From Chara braunii (lineage: Eukaryota > Streptophyta > Charophyceae > Charales > Characeae), in assembly GCA_003427395.1 (NCBI GenBank), contig BFEA01000041.1:611782-639754 (forward strand): DNA of 27,973 bases, given 5' to 3'. Shown piece by piece: positions 8,746-19,370 of the stretch; the first letter of the stretch is position 1; each line of letters starts with the position of its first letter. A program made the translations under genes and the position numbers. The notes under the pieces are model-generated. The model had not been told where the DNA came from, did no database searches, and was given only the letters and a program-made list of their open reading frames with translations.

Positions 8746-10331
8746 GTGACGAACTGCTTTCTGCGGTGCGCGATTTTCTGCGTGACTGCAATGAGGGGTC
8801 CTAAGCTAGGAAGGATGGGCTACTTAAGGGAGATTGGGATGGATGGGAAATTGCATCGGTGTCCTCACTTCTTCGTCTTTTTCGTCGTCTCCTTTTTCGA
8901 TGGTTGGGTTCGGAACTGGGTGTGTCCCGGGATGATCGGTTGATTGGTCGGTTGAACGGCTGGCGCGCTGTCATGCGCGCGACTAATAAATGTCGACGAC
9001 GTCTCTTTTGTTTCAGTCTTGGACCTTTTAGGCGCGGACATCGCGCGGGAATTTTTCTTCGTTCTTTTTGAATTTTCTTTTTGAACTCTTTTTCGAATCT
9101 TGTCGAGCCCCGAGGGCTCTCGGAATTTCGGACTTTCTTTTTGAAGTTGTGTTTTTTGTTTTTTCCGCATTAGATAGGAATTTAAGAATTTTGCAATTAG
9201 GATTTTTCTTGGCCGCGCGACCCTTTTTGCTTACGCGCTTTTTCGTGCGACTGCAACGGAACTCTGATTAGTCGGCGTCTTTAATCGTGTGTGTAACTGT
9301 AACTTTGGGCGGACGCCATTGTAACTGTATCTTTCTTCTTGTGCTTCGTCTTTCCTGCCTTCGCTTCTTCTTGTGATGTCTAGCCCGCCCGCGGGCTGCA
9401 TGATCGGATCGATGCGTGGAGAGAGGCAAAGTCCCCCACGCCGCGGCCTGGTCATGCAAAACGCAGGCGCTCCCTCTCTAACCTTCTTCCTAAGTCCGTG
9501 TAATTCTGTGTTCCTCGCGCATGCATGCACGCTATAAATTTCGGCGGCGCGATTAGGTAGCTCTCTTAACCAGTTGAGTGGAAGCTCGGGGTAGCGCGAT
9601 CAGTGAGGGTCGGCTCACGAGCGAAGTAAGAGGTGAGTTGAAGTGGGAGTCTGGCGACCCGACGAGCTGGTGCCAAATGCGCGGGGTTGACGTGGGCCAC
9701 GACGGACTGTGGGCGTGGGCGAACCTGACGGGTGCGGGAGGACTAAGCGGGGTGACGACTTCGTGGGTTGGTGCGCGACGACGGACTGTGCACATCGGAG
9801 AGAGAGAGAGAGAGAGGAAGAGGGAGCTGAGGTTGATGGACGCGGATTTGCTGTTTCTTTTGTCTTTTCTCCCTCTCTGATGGTGTATATAAATTTTGAT
9901 GTCAGATCAGGGCGATTTGCCCGTCTTTGTTTTCGGAATCTTGGCTTGGTTTTCTTTCGTCTACACTCATTGTTGTGACTTCAATCTTTGATGTTGTGTG
10001 CTATGTTGAATGAATGGATGTATGTCGGTTTGCTTGTCCGTATGCATGATCTTTGCCTTTGCTAATCGTTTTGATGCATTCATGAGTAGGGTAGGAATTT
10101 TGTGCAGTCATTAATACTGCTTCCGTTCTTGTTTACCCATCGATTGAGCTGTTGCGAATGTTGCATCTCGCCGGCTCAGAAATTACGAGGTGATTAGATG
10201 ATCAGATAGTCGTTTTGCCCAGAAACCAGTGAACGCTGCGCAGGGGCGCGCGTAGGTGCGATCTAATCGGCGCACGTACACGTGTCCCCGCGCACCGATT
10301 CACAACCCACCACATATAAAAAGTTTAACGA
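8746..10331. other. Unrecognised intergenic DNA
   Basis: No open frame here looks like a protein. Small structures: arms GAGCCC/GGGCTC around 9104-9118, arms AGCCCGC/GCGGGCT around 9383, and a GA run at 9798-9816. TATA-like words (CTATAAAT near 9532, TATATAAA near 9886) stand upstream of no identifiable gene. Confidence 0.5.
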
Positions 10332-10997
10332 TTGCGGGGATATTGCCTGATTGGATGTGGCCATTCCGCGTCAGCAACGAAGCAATCATCCCATGTGAAC
10401 ACGTGTAAGCACGACTCGAGTTGCGCGACCTGCACGTATTCACACGCGGTGATCGCAATCGGCACAGACCCACCCTTAGGAATCTCGCAGCTCTATGATG
10501 ACATAATGACACGCTCCGAGAGCTCAGAGTCGTTGTACGACCCTGAATACTTCACCCTTTGGATAGAAGAGAGCCTCCGACAGAGATTCCCCTCCCTTAC
10601 AGAGAATCGATTGTGCCCAAGGGAGTTTCACTGCGCCACAACCAGCGACCCCCGGTGCTCTGATTTCCCCACTTCAGACCACACCCACTACTTTATCTCC
10701 CTTGGTTTTGTCGTTATCTCCACTAACTTCCCTCCCTTCCGTCTTCTTCTTCCGTATCATCAACTCAGGGTCATCCCGTGGAAAGCCATAGCCCCCTACT
10801 GGCCCCGCACGCCCTGCGGAAACTGCCGACAACGCAGCAACCAGAGAGCCTCGGGACCGCGAGGACCCAACCAGAACGTATGGCGACCGGCGCCACGTGG
10901 CGACAACCGACGACCTGACTTGTCGGGATCACACCCACCCCGAAGGGATCTTTCGATGAACCGCCGTCCTCAACAAAGATGGATCGGACGGCCATAA
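10332..10997 (+). other. 221-codon open frame, no recognised family
   Basis: An uninterrupted ATG-initiated frame of 221 codons. The middle (around residues 55-95) has a plausible protein-like composition, including LYDPEYFTLWIEESLRQRF. The C-terminal ~55 residues are rich in Arg, Pro, Asn and Gly, like low-complexity nucleic-acid-binding tails. A 157-codon frame overlaps on the opposite strand, as happens in GC-rich, stop-poor DNA, so coding status is doubtful. No domain, splice signals or promoter can be supported. It might be a decayed gag of another element. Confidence 0.2.
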
Positions 10998-11214
10998 ATG
11001 ACCCGCGCATGCCATCTGCCTTATGACCGGAAGTGGTCCGCCCCTTTTGCCAAATTGCACTCGTGCCCCTGAAAACTCTGCCACAGGAGATCTCAGTTCT
11101 GACCTGGGACCCCACCCCCACTTTCCCAAAAATCCTTGTCACACCCCTTTTCGCACTTCCAGGCCCAGATTCTACTCCGATCAGGAAGTTGCGCTGGGCA
11201 TGAGGTTGGGCGTC

Positions 11215-11306
11215 ACAGCGCTGTCCCTTCCAGCTCCATCGCAATGTCCTTCACCCTCACCCCTTGTCTTGACATTGGCAGGGCCGCCATCCTGGCGGGT
11301 CCGTCA
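11215..11306 (+). repeat. LTR 3'-end fragment, copy C
   Basis: CTGTCCCTTCCAGCTCCATC through GGCGGGTCCGTCA matches the last ~90 bp of the copy A 5' LTR (2212-2300) with a few substitutions. It is followed by TTGGGTTCCGAGC, a decayed form of the Met-tRNA primer site, which indicates a former 5' LTR with internal sequence downstream. Upstream LTR sequence is missing. Confidence 0.8.
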
Positions 11307-11579
11307 CATTATTGGGTTCCGAGCTCGATTTGGTTCATACAGTCCTCAATTAGTTTTTTAAGTATTGCGCCCCCCAAAACCCCAATGGCCCTACAGGTCT
11401 CGACCAATCCTTGCTATGGTTTTGGCTCGTGGGGTACCTTTTTTTCTTTTTTTTTTTTTTTTTAGCTCCAATGGGTCAATCAGCAGAAGATGGTCAACCA
11501 ACGCACGATGATAGCTCAAGACCAACTCAGGGGTAGACGATGTATACAGATAATGGTCGAGCAGTGCATGAAGATAATC

Positions 11580-11632
11580 TGGCCCATGCCGCATCCTTCA
11601 GAACGTCGGTTCCGACGCTGGCTCTAGGGAAG
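11580..11632 (+). pseudogene. Integrase C-terminal scrap, copy C
   Basis: CATGCCGCATCCTTCAGAAC and GTCGGTTCCGACGCTGGC repeat, with few changes, the 7013-7050 stretch of copy A (integrase CRILQTVGSD). Lying only ~280 bp after an LTR end, it shows that a third family member suffered a huge internal deletion or rearrangement. What follows (11633-12640) is purine-rich and then unrecognised. Confidence 0.75.
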
Positions 11633-12642
11633 GAGGGGGGGGCGCGGCAAGGGTTGAAGGTGGACTCAAAGACAAAGGTGGTGATGGAAGGTTTAAGGGA
11701 GTTGGAAAAAAAAGTAAAAAAAAGGGAGGGTTTAAGGACAAGAGGGAGAGCCTCAGGACGACATAATCAAAGGAGAAACAGTGGCCTGGGGAACGACCGC
11801 CAGGCGAAAGGGGGTTAGTTCTAATCACCCACATCCCCACTGTGCGACTTCACTCTGTGAGATGAGGTTGACCGAGCTGTTGCACTAGAATGGCCTGGTA
11901 GAACACCCGTTCAAATGGAATTGAATGGTGAGTTCAGCGTTCGAAGGTATACATAGGCTACAACCGTTGTACCTATTGACCCTTGCTCTTGGGATGCTCG
12001 GCAGCTGCAACTGTAGTCAGACGCCAAGATGTGAATACCCTCCAAAGTGGCCAGGAGAAGCCTTCCTTGGATAATTTACCATATATTCATATGCTGTACT
12101 TCTACTACTAAATGTAATAATAATTTAATGTATAGCACTAAATTCCGCCTAGAGGGCCGTCATCCGATCCGTTGGAGGCGCTCTTGGTGTCACCCAGCCC
12201 CGCCATCAATTTGTAGGTGGGACCCGACCTGGCTTAAAGCACCAGTTGTTCTGAAAATCGATTGTTAACCTGAAGACTGTGTTCTGGATGTACTGGCCTG
12301 CCTGTGCCAGGTCCAATACTGATGAACTGCTTGAAAAACTGTTAGAGTGCAGGAGTATTGTCCTAACAACTGATGGCCTAAGTTTGGAAGTGCAGTAAGA
12401 ATGCACCTGGATGTCCAGATGCTCTGGATGCTACCAAGGGTGTAGGTTAGAAAGCTAACGCTGTGTGGCATGGAAGACACCTGATCACCATTGATGTCAC
12501 ATATCCGACGTGCATAGGATGTGGTTTGGAACATCTTAATCAAAACTGGAAAAAAAGAAAAGAAAGTCAACAAAAAGAAAAGGAAAGTCTGTTAACTCAA
12601 CCTCATTTATGTCCCTAGCTTCTCCTGATGATTCCTGTAGGC
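11633..12642. other. Unrecognised intergenic DNA
   Basis: Contains a G/A-rich stretch (about 11630-11800) and otherwise ordinary sequence. Overlapping open frames on both strands show no protein motif. I see no RNA gene or repeat. Confidence 0.5.
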
Positions 12643-12990
12643 TCACTGCCTGAAGTCTTGCTGCATCTGGCTCTCCAGAGGACCCTGAGACAGGTCCCTC
12701 TGAGCTGCGAATGCTCCCCCGTTTAACAACTCTAGGCTGCATTTAGCCATCAAGAGGAACAAGGGGTCCTCGGGGAAGGGCTGGCCTGTCAGGTCGTTCC
12801 AGATTTTTGTGGCTTTCGCCTGTGCATGTCGAGATTGGAGGAAGCAATGCTGGGTGGATTCTTTTACCAATACATCACACATTTTGCATTGTGGGGAGTC
12901 TGGCATCCTGAGTTCTTCTTTTCTTCTTGAAGCAAGCCACTCGCTGACTGGTACTGCCAAGTAGGGTAACAGTAATTGGAGGCTCCTCAC
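12643..12990 (-). pseudogene. LINE ORF2 C-terminal fragment (zf-RVT-like)
   Basis: The minus-strand frame contains CKMCDVLVKESTQHCF (residues 35-50, about 12841-12888), continuing to an IWNDL segment. This resembles the C-terminal cysteine-rich zinc-ribbon of plant L1-type non-LTR reverse transcriptases (CxxC...ES..H...). The expected fourth ligand is not clearly a Cys. Upstream, a different frame contains PIQQDQATESEEPPITVT, so a frameshift is likely near 12960. No RT domain is visible upstream, so this is a 3' fragment, probably a 5'-truncated and rearranged insertion. Confidence 0.6.
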
Positions 12991-13082
12991 TCTCTGTAGC
13001 CTGATCTTGCTGTATTGGCCCTAAGGAATTGACATCATCGTTAAGAGCTCTGTCTGCATATGGTTGACCCATCTGTTTGCCA

Positions 13083-13511
13083 TTACCTCCTCCGGTCTTC
13101 GGTTTGGTCCTTTAGCTTGTAGTCTGTTTTCATGGTGTAAGAGGACCAGCTTCCGCTGGTCCCGAGTTCTAGTGGGTATGTACCAGCCCTATTCTGCTGG
13201 GTCAAATTCCAGATCCTGTATGTCAGTCCCTGGCCTGTACACAAGGGGGTTAGCCGATTCCTTGCCTGTCTTTTCCTTTTGTGCCCTCTTGTGGCGCCAG
13301 TGGGCATATTATCCTTTTGCCTGCCTTTCAAGGGTTTGTGCAGTGTTCTGATTTTCCTAAGCCTGTTCATGAGGTCTACCCTAGCGATGGTGCCTTCTGT
13401 GATTTCTGTTAAGGATTTGTCCGGGTCTTTTATTCTGAAACTGTCAAATTCGGCGATGCCCTGGGTCTTATCAATGGAATTCAGAACTGGTATGCTTTGT
13501 GGAGAGGTTCC
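13083..13511 (-). other. Open frame of 142 codons, family unknown
   Basis: A minus-strand frame is open from a TAG at 13512-13514 to a stop at 13083-13085; the first ATG is at 13370. It contains FDSFRIKDPDKSLTEITEG and a basic stretch GHKRKRQARNRL. It lies upstream of, and on the same strand as, the LINE C-terminal fragment. It does not show the RT motifs expected at that distance, and I cannot name it. Confidence 0.25.
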
Positions 13512-13570
13512 CTATAATTCGGCGATGCCCTGGCTAGCAGTTTGTAGGGCTCTGAATTCGCCGGGGGGGT
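13447..13570. repeat. Partial ~70-bp tandem duplication
   Basis: The word AATTCGGCGATGCCCTGG occurs at 13447-13464 and 13517-13534, each followed within 40-50 bp by a GAATTC site (about 13477 and 13555). This indicates an old, partly diverged tandem duplication. Confidence 0.7.
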
Positions 13571-13679
13571 CAATAATGCTCAGCTGGTCTGGTTACTTCC
13601 ATGCAACTTTTGTGATGAAATTCGCCATGGCTGCATCTCCTGTCCGTAATTATGCAGCCGATTTTCCATGGATCTGCTT

Positions 13680-13970
13680 TGTAAAGTGCTTGGTAGGCTT
13701 GGACCGGGCTCTACAAGCTGCCACTATTTTTCCACAGAGCCCTTGGCCCGTAGCGGACCATAAGATGTGTGCAGTCCTCCTGAGGTTCCGGAAGAAGCTA
13801 GACCAGGGCACGGGATTCTACAAACTGAACACATCCTTGCTGCAAATGCAGCAGTTCCGTAGGTATATCGAGGACGCGTGGTCATATTGGCAATCTGCAC
13901 GGGAGCAGCATGACTCACAAATCACATGGTTTAACAGTTGTTTGGCATTTTTAGCCAAACAAGTGGACCC
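13680..13970 (+). pseudogene. LINE endonuclease end and EN-RT linker fragment
   Basis: Within an open frame ending at 14001, WPVADHKMCAVLLRF (Asp-His at 13756-13761) resembles the C-terminal SDH catalytic motif of apurinic-type LINE endonucleases, here ADH. It is followed by GTGFYKLNTSLLQ and AWSYWQSAREQHDSQITWF, like the G-YWK-N...LL...F...W..W linker that precedes the RT in L1-type elements. It is on the opposite strand to the LINE fragment at 12643-12990, so they are separate insertions or an inversion. The RT that should follow is absent before the gap at 14219. Confidence 0.65.
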
Positions 13971-14218
13971 GCTGCGGCTCTGCCCGCGGCGAGAAGAGTG
14001 AAGATCGCGAGAACCGAGTATGGGGGGGCAAGACAGTAGAAGTTGTAGAGACGTAGTGTTTGACATGGATGGCAAAAAAGAAAGAGTTTTTTTTTGTGTT
14101 ATGTGTTGTGTCCCAAAAAGCTGTACGATATAGGTCGAAGATTTTTTTTCGTGTTACCTGTGGTCGTACTTTTACCGATTACCCCCTTTTTCTCTCTGTC
14201 TCTCTTTCTCTTTCTGTC

Positions 14219-15133
14219 NNNNNNNNNNNNNNNNNNNNNNNNNNNNNNNNNNNNNNNNNNNNNNNNNNNNNNNNNNNNNNNNNNNNNNNNNNNNNNNNNN
14301 NNNNNNNNNNNNNNNNNNNNNNNNNNNNNNNNNNNNNNNNNNNNNNNNNNNNNNNNNNNNNNNNNNNNNNNNNNNNNNNNNNNNNNNNNNNNNNNNNNNN
14401 NNNNNNNNNNNNNNNNNNNNNNNNNNNNNNNNNNNNNNNNNNNNNNNNNNNNNNNNNNNNNNNNNNNNNNNNNNNNNNNNNNNNNNNNNNNNNNNNNNNN
14501 NNNNNNNNNNNNNNNNNNNNNNNNNNNNNNNNNNNNNNNNNNNNNNNNNNNNNNNNNNNNNNNNNNNNNNNNNNNNNNNNNNNNNNNNNNNNNNNNNNNN
14601 NNNNNNNNNNNNNNNNNNNNNNNNNNNNNNNNNNNNNNNNNNNNNNNNNNNNNNNNNNNNNNNNNNNNNNNNNNNNNNNNNNNNNNNNNNNNNNNNNNNN
14701 NNNNNNNNNNNNNNNNNNNNNNNNNNNNNNNNNNNNNNNNNNNNNNNNNNNNNNNNNNNNNNNNNNNNNNNNNNNNNNNNNNNNNNNNNNNNNNNNNNNN
14801 NNNNNNNNNNNNNNNNNNNNNNNNNNNNNNNNNNNNNNNNNNNNNNNNNNNNNNNNNNNNNNNNNNNNNNNNNNNNNNNNNNNNNNNNNNNNNNNNNNNN
14901 NNNNNNNNNNNNNNNNNNNNNNNNNNNNNNNNNNNNNNNNNNNNNNNNNNNNNNNNNNNNNNNNNNNNNNNNNNNNNNNNNNNNNNNNNNNNNNNNNNNN
15001 NNNNNNNNNNNNNNNNNNNNNNNNNNNNNNNNNNNNNNNNNNNNNNNNNNNNNNNNNNNNNNNNNNNNNNNNNNNNNNNNNNNNNNNNNNNNNNNNNNNN
15101 NNNNNNNNNNNNNNNNNNNNNNNNNNNNNNNNN
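14219..15133. other. Assembly gap (915 N)
   Basis: A run of N. The left flank is a T/C-rich simple sequence (CTCTCTGTCTCTCTTTCTC) and the right flank is T-rich, so the gap probably spans low-complexity or repeat DNA. Any long open frame through it is meaningless. Confidence 1.
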
Positions 15134-15503
15134 CGTTTTCTCATTTCGAATTGAACTCTGTATGACATTTTTTTTTTTCTATTTTTTTTTTTCCCCTTGT
15201 GAACGTTAGACTGGACTGACCTTGACTTTATATACCATGGGCGGGTCCTGCTTGGCAGCAGGTATTGCCTACTGAAAACTTCCGGACTCGACCGAAGCCT
15301 GCCAGATGTGAACAGAGGTACCGGGTGCTCCCTCCTGGATTTACGGAGCTCGTACCTTGTGGACCCTGGACCCAGGGATACCGGCCCTGCACTGCCTGCT
15401 ATGTGACCAAGGGGCCTCACATATGTATATTTTGAAAGAAAGCTGGTGTCAGTGGGAGCTCCTTCCTGCTTTTCCCTATAACATGGGTCCTTTTTGTCCA
15501 GGC

Positions 15504-15569
15504 TCCATATCCATTCTGTCTCTCCCCAGATTCTCTTCCATATCCATTCTGTCTCTCCCCAGATTCTCT
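15504..15569. repeat. 33-bp perfect tandem duplication
   Basis: Two identical 33-bp units, each beginning TCCATATCCATTC and ending AGATTCTCT, at 15504-15536 and 15537-15569. They are recent enough to show no difference. The rest of 15134-16200 has no recognisable gene. Confidence 0.92.
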
Positions 15570-16212
15570 ATGTGAACCCATGACGTTTTTTCTTTATGCA
15601 CATTCAGGTTGTTTTATGAACTTTCCGGATGCACACACAAATCATTTTATGTACATCTGGTAGTAGGTTTTGGAGTTAAACCATCACGGTGTCAGTGGCC
15701 TCTGAGATTGTGGCTTGGACAGTTGGTGGCCTGGTGGTGGACTGCCACAGCTGTGAAAAAACATTGTGGCCGCTGCTTCTCACCGTTACTGCTGACAACA
15801 ATCAGGGCCCTCCATGATTGAACTACACTTTTGACGCTGAGGTTCAGTCCCCTAGGGTTGTTGAGATAGCAGGTGTGGTAAAATAGGTTTAGGGACAGTT
15901 GTAGGTGGCCCCACTACCAGTGGAGGTCAGTTATACACCCCTTTCTCTAAAATCGCACATTTATGACAACGAGCACCTTTGCCCGATGGCCTGCTGCATT
16001 ATCTAGATCTGAATGTGGAGGTAGTCAGCCGCATTGTCTGTACCTGGATGTGAACTTGTCCGGGTGTGTTCTGACGGAGGCATTGGGGCGTATAAGGAAG
16101 ATAAAGTGTAGATGCAGTGGATGAATTGTCCCCCAAAGTGAAACAAGGCAAACAGCTGAAGGGTAGAACCTTTTTTTTTTCTTTTCTGTTTTTCTTTTTT
16201 TTTAATAACAAA

Positions 16213-16272
16213 CCCTCCCTCTAGTGCTGGCGGTGCTGGTAAGAGCAGACACCGCTAGCACCTTGAGGAGGG
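16213..16272. repeat. Long imperfect hairpin
   Basis: Inner arms GTGCTGGCGGTG (16224-16235) and CACCGCTAGCAC (16250-16261) pair with one mismatch; outer arms CCCTCC (16213-16218) and GGAGGG (16267-16272) extend the stem. The adjoining sequence begins the second occurrence of the dispersed repeat. Confidence 0.75.
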
Positions 16273-16990
16273 ACTCCATGTATTGGTGGGGAGCATCACC
16301 TGCTGGAAAACGGGTCCAGAGTCCCTTGTACGGAATGAATCAGAAGATTCAGAATGAATCAGAAAAACAGAAAACTTGGGAGAAGGATCAGGAAAGTATC
16401 TGGATTCCAGATTATACGCCCCAACGCCTGCCAGATTTGATTACTCTGGATTCCAGAGGATTAACTGAGGAGGGTACTGAAGGGTGCTGCTGATGTCAAC
16501 CTTCTCTACTCCAGCTAAAAAAGGCATGCATGCACTGCATGCACTGCATGTCTTGGAAAAATGGCTGGGAAATGTACTGGTTGTTCAACATCCACATGAA
16601 GAATGAGATAAGAATGTGTTCTTTTTTTTTTTTTTTTTTTTTTTTCCGTCCCTAAGAAAGAGAAGGAATAAAGTTCAATAAACCCTGATGTAGTATAGCA
16701 TCCTGCTCCCCACCAATAGACTGGGGACTGCAGAACGGCTGCTAGTGGTCGGGACTCTTATCACCACCACTAGCAGAGTGCACTGTTTGTTAGGGGAAAA
16801 GAAAGAAAGAAAGTATAACGTCCTGGATTGGGGCAATAAGAGCATCTCCCAGATTGAGTTCTGGCTCAGTTGAAGGCCCTTTTCTGTTGGTGGGGAGCAA
16901 TGGAAGACAGGTCCAGTGTCCAAAAATTAACAGGGCAGAAAGATTTATCAAGAACTGCTGTGCGGGAAAATGGGTCCAGCATCCCTAGTT
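16270..16990. repeat. Dispersed repeat, rearranged copies (see 1165-1530)
   Basis: TGCTCCCCACCAATA-like cores occur inverted at 16281-16295, direct at 16704-16719, and inverted at 16884-16899. The inverted copies are followed by a GGGTCCAG-like block (16311, 16910), which also recurs without the core near 16972. GGCTGGGAAATGTACTGGT (16563) matches 1379. An 11-bp-stem hairpin, CTGCTAGTGGT/ACCACTAGCAG, sits at 16739-16776. Mixed orientations imply nested or inverted duplications of an unclassified element. A T-tract lies at 16621-16645. Confidence 0.55.
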
Positions 16991-17067
16991 GGGCTGTTGC
17001 AGATATCTCTAAAAGGAGGGCCGGACAGATCTGGGTGGCTAGTTGAAGTACCCTTAAACCATAGTTC

Positions 17068-17125
17068 GACTGAAGCTAAGTTGGCCTCTTATCTGTGCAT
17101 GCGGTAAGAGGATACCACTTCAGTC
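17068..17125. repeat. Nested cruciform-type inverted repeat
   Basis: Outer arms GACTGAAG (17068-17075) and CTTCAGTC (17118-17125) enclose inner arms CCTCTTA (17085-17091) and TAAGAGG (17105-17111). The next 330 bp (to 17457) is A/T-rich with a direct repeat AAACAAAAATGGTT and no gene. Confidence 0.7.
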
Positions 17126-17457
17126 AACTGAACCGAAGGGGGAGGGGGTACCGTGGGCTTTTTTTTTGCAATTTTGATATTCTAGTTTCCGGGGAGAAAA
17201 AAATCTGAAATAAATCACGTATATTTCTTAGGCGACTCCGAATCAGGGAAAGAAACAAAAATGGTTTAACAAATTAAAAAATAAACAAAAATGGTTGGCC
17301 CCAGGCAAAAAATCCACGCCAAACCGAATGCATACTTTTTCAATCCAAGTCAGTGTCACCTGGAGTGACGTTGCAGACTGAGTAGGGCTTGGGGGTTGAT
17401 TCATGAACTTAGGCTCGTCTGAACAGGTGGTTTAACAACACAATCGAAAGATGTTTG

Positions 17458-17810
17458 TGACGGAGCCGCCGGGATGGCGGTCTGTCAGGATCAAGACGGA
17501 GGGGTGAGAAAGGATGAGATGGAGATGGAGCTAGAGGGGACAGCACAGCTCCGACGCAGACTCGACACGCATGTACTCTGAACTGTGGAAATGAAGAATC
17601 AATGGAAAAACAGACTGCAGTCGGGGTATACCCCCAGCGGATTGACTGGGCTGGACTGGAGTGGCGTGGTACTGACAGTGGTACCGGGCAGGACTGGACT
17701 GGATGGGACTGAATGTGGCCACAGCCTGGTCCCACAGGCCTACCAGGCAAAATAACCAAATAGCCCTGGCTCTGGGCCAGGGCAGCTAGAGGCCCGCTGC
17801 GCGATCCTCA
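17458..17810 (-). repeat. 3' LTR of copy B
   Basis: 353 bp, minus strand from TGAGGATCGCGCAGC to CTCCGTCA, with CCAGT pentamers, the palindrome GGGGTATACCCC (17623-17634), a stem-loop with arms GGTAC/GTACC, and the GCCATCCCGGCGG terminal block. It is the most complete LTR here and defines the family LTR as about 350 bp with TG...CA ends. The other end of the element is lost, so no target-site duplication can be checked. Confidence 0.87.
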
Positions 17811-18560
17811 AACCTATAGTGGGTCGCAAGAGCCATAGACACGCTATCCACAAAAGCAGCGGAACACTATAATAAAAACTGGGAAATTTACTATGCGGAG
17901 CAAGCTCCATGTGGAGTCCATGCGATGAAGCCTAAGCTAGATAATGTCAAAAGAAAGAGGGGGTAAGTGCAACCTAAGAATTGAAACTCCTAGGGGCAGT
18001 CACACACGAAGCTGGGATAGGTCATCAAGCTCAAGGCGGGGAAGTGGTGACGAAACAAAACCAATGGCCCTAACAGATAAACCATCAAGGAGGGTCATGC
18101 TCGACAAAAGGGTGATACTGTGTAAGGTTGACCATGAAAAGAGAGCCTGGAATAGGGGGGGATATGTCCAACTGAAGGCATGCAATGACCGACACTAGGG
18201 TGACGAGGGTAGTAGGTGAGGGAAACATGCATACAACTCACCGCCTGAGAGGCAGAAAGCTAGATCTAGGAGAAGGGAAACCAAGATAACGCTATGGTCC
18301 CAATGCCTATGCGATACCAAGGGAGAACCCAACTCTGAGAGAACCAGCTAAATGAGAACCATCATGCGACACACAGAAGGGAATGCACAAGGTAGGATGG
18401 GGATGAAGCAGTCACGTCCAAAGTAGCCGAGGCCCGAAGGTAATCAAGTAGTTGAAGACCTCCAGGTAAGTAGGAGTCAAAGCAGAGTCGCAAAACTCTA
18501 ATGTCGTGAAGTAGCAGATGAGGGAGTATATAATAGTGTGAGTCAGTGAGGATAGGTAGG
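17811..18560 (-). other. 3' non-coding region of copy B
   Basis: Aligns by eye to 7431-8471 of copy A and carries one unit of the element that is a 27-bp minisatellite there. It has no recognisable coding motif, and short open frames on both strands are incidental. Together with copy A it forms a long inverted repeat with an ~8.7-kb spacer. Confidence 0.75.
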
Positions 18561-18592
18561 CGATAAGAGTGTTAGTCGTCAAGATACCAAGG

Positions 18593-18890
18593 GCGTCGAC
18601 GAGTGCGTTGTGGAGGCGCAGAGGTTTGTCTGCTGCTGAAGAACGTCCTCAAAGGGAGCAGGTTCTTCCTCAGCAATCTCCTCAAGCGGAGGAGGAAGAT
18701 GGTCAATTGGTTGAATGGGAGCCTACGTCTCAGCACGACGAGCACGATTATATGCATGCACCAACATCCTGGTATGTTCCAAGTGCTCGAGGGGCTCCTA
18801 AATAGCCTCCTCATCAGGATAGCCTTTCCGATGCACAAGGTACTCGATGCGTGGAGGGGTATCGTCGGTAACTCAGCGAAATACAATGTC
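18593..18890 (-). pseudogene. pol: Chromodomain remnant, copy B
   Basis: The minus-strand frame reads RIEYLVHRKGYPDEEAI, then a TAG at 18798-18800, then EPLEHLEHTRMLVHAY. This fits the chromodomain signature [20 protein letters not shown], with the first Trp-equivalent position changed to Arg and the second Trp replaced by the stop. An acidic and proline-rich tail follows (IDHLPPPLEEIAEEEPAPF). Chromodomains of chromoviruses read histone marks to target insertion. The stop coincides with that in copy A. Confidence 0.85.
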
Positions 18891-19370
18891 GGAAACGACG
18901 AACTCCTCGTGACTGTCCATCATGATAGGTGGAGGGTGCTCATAAGGCCGTGCGACGAATCGCTTAGACGGTTTGCGATAAAGACACAACAAGGAGATGT
19001 GGTAAACATCGTGAACGTGAGCTTGTTGGAGGTAATCAGGTAGCTTCACATGGAAGTTGACCGGGCTGGCGGCAGTCTTAGAGCCGATAGCCTGAAAGAT
19101 GTGGAATCGGTCGAAGAAGCGACACCTTAACTTGCGAAGCATGTCCGCTTCGAGCTGCAAGTGGCAAACGTTGGCGAGTATATGGTTACCGACTTTGAAT
19201 GGGTGATCCATTTGCGATCGGTTCGCTCGTGCTGGGAGGCAGCTATACACTCGTGTGCGCGCTTCATAAGCGCTGCCATATGTGCGACCCAGGCGTGAAG
19301 CGCATGACAAAGAGTGTCTGGGTGACGGTCACAGAAAATTTGCGGGCATGCGAGGGTCGTAGCCGAGGTT
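18873..19370 (-). pseudogene. pol: Integrase C-terminal region, copy B
   Basis: FKVGNHILANVCHLQLEAD corresponds to the YKVGD-VLV-T-HL-L post-core segment. RFFDRFHIFQAIGSKTA and SPVNFHVKLPDYL correspond to the F-GPF-I---G--AY-L-LP segment (the GPY/F module), and HDVYHISLLCLYR follows. It is joined to the chromodomain downstream. The frame is largely open (145 codons, 18873-19310). The equivalent copy A segment is at about 6940-7200. Confidence 0.87.

Noticed and set aside
9532-9893. TATA-box promoter
   Set aside because: TATA-like words exist but no gene with recognisable coding sequence follows.
14060-15420. Open frames of 364-413 codons
   Set aside because: They are made almost wholly of N from the 14219-15133 assembly gap.
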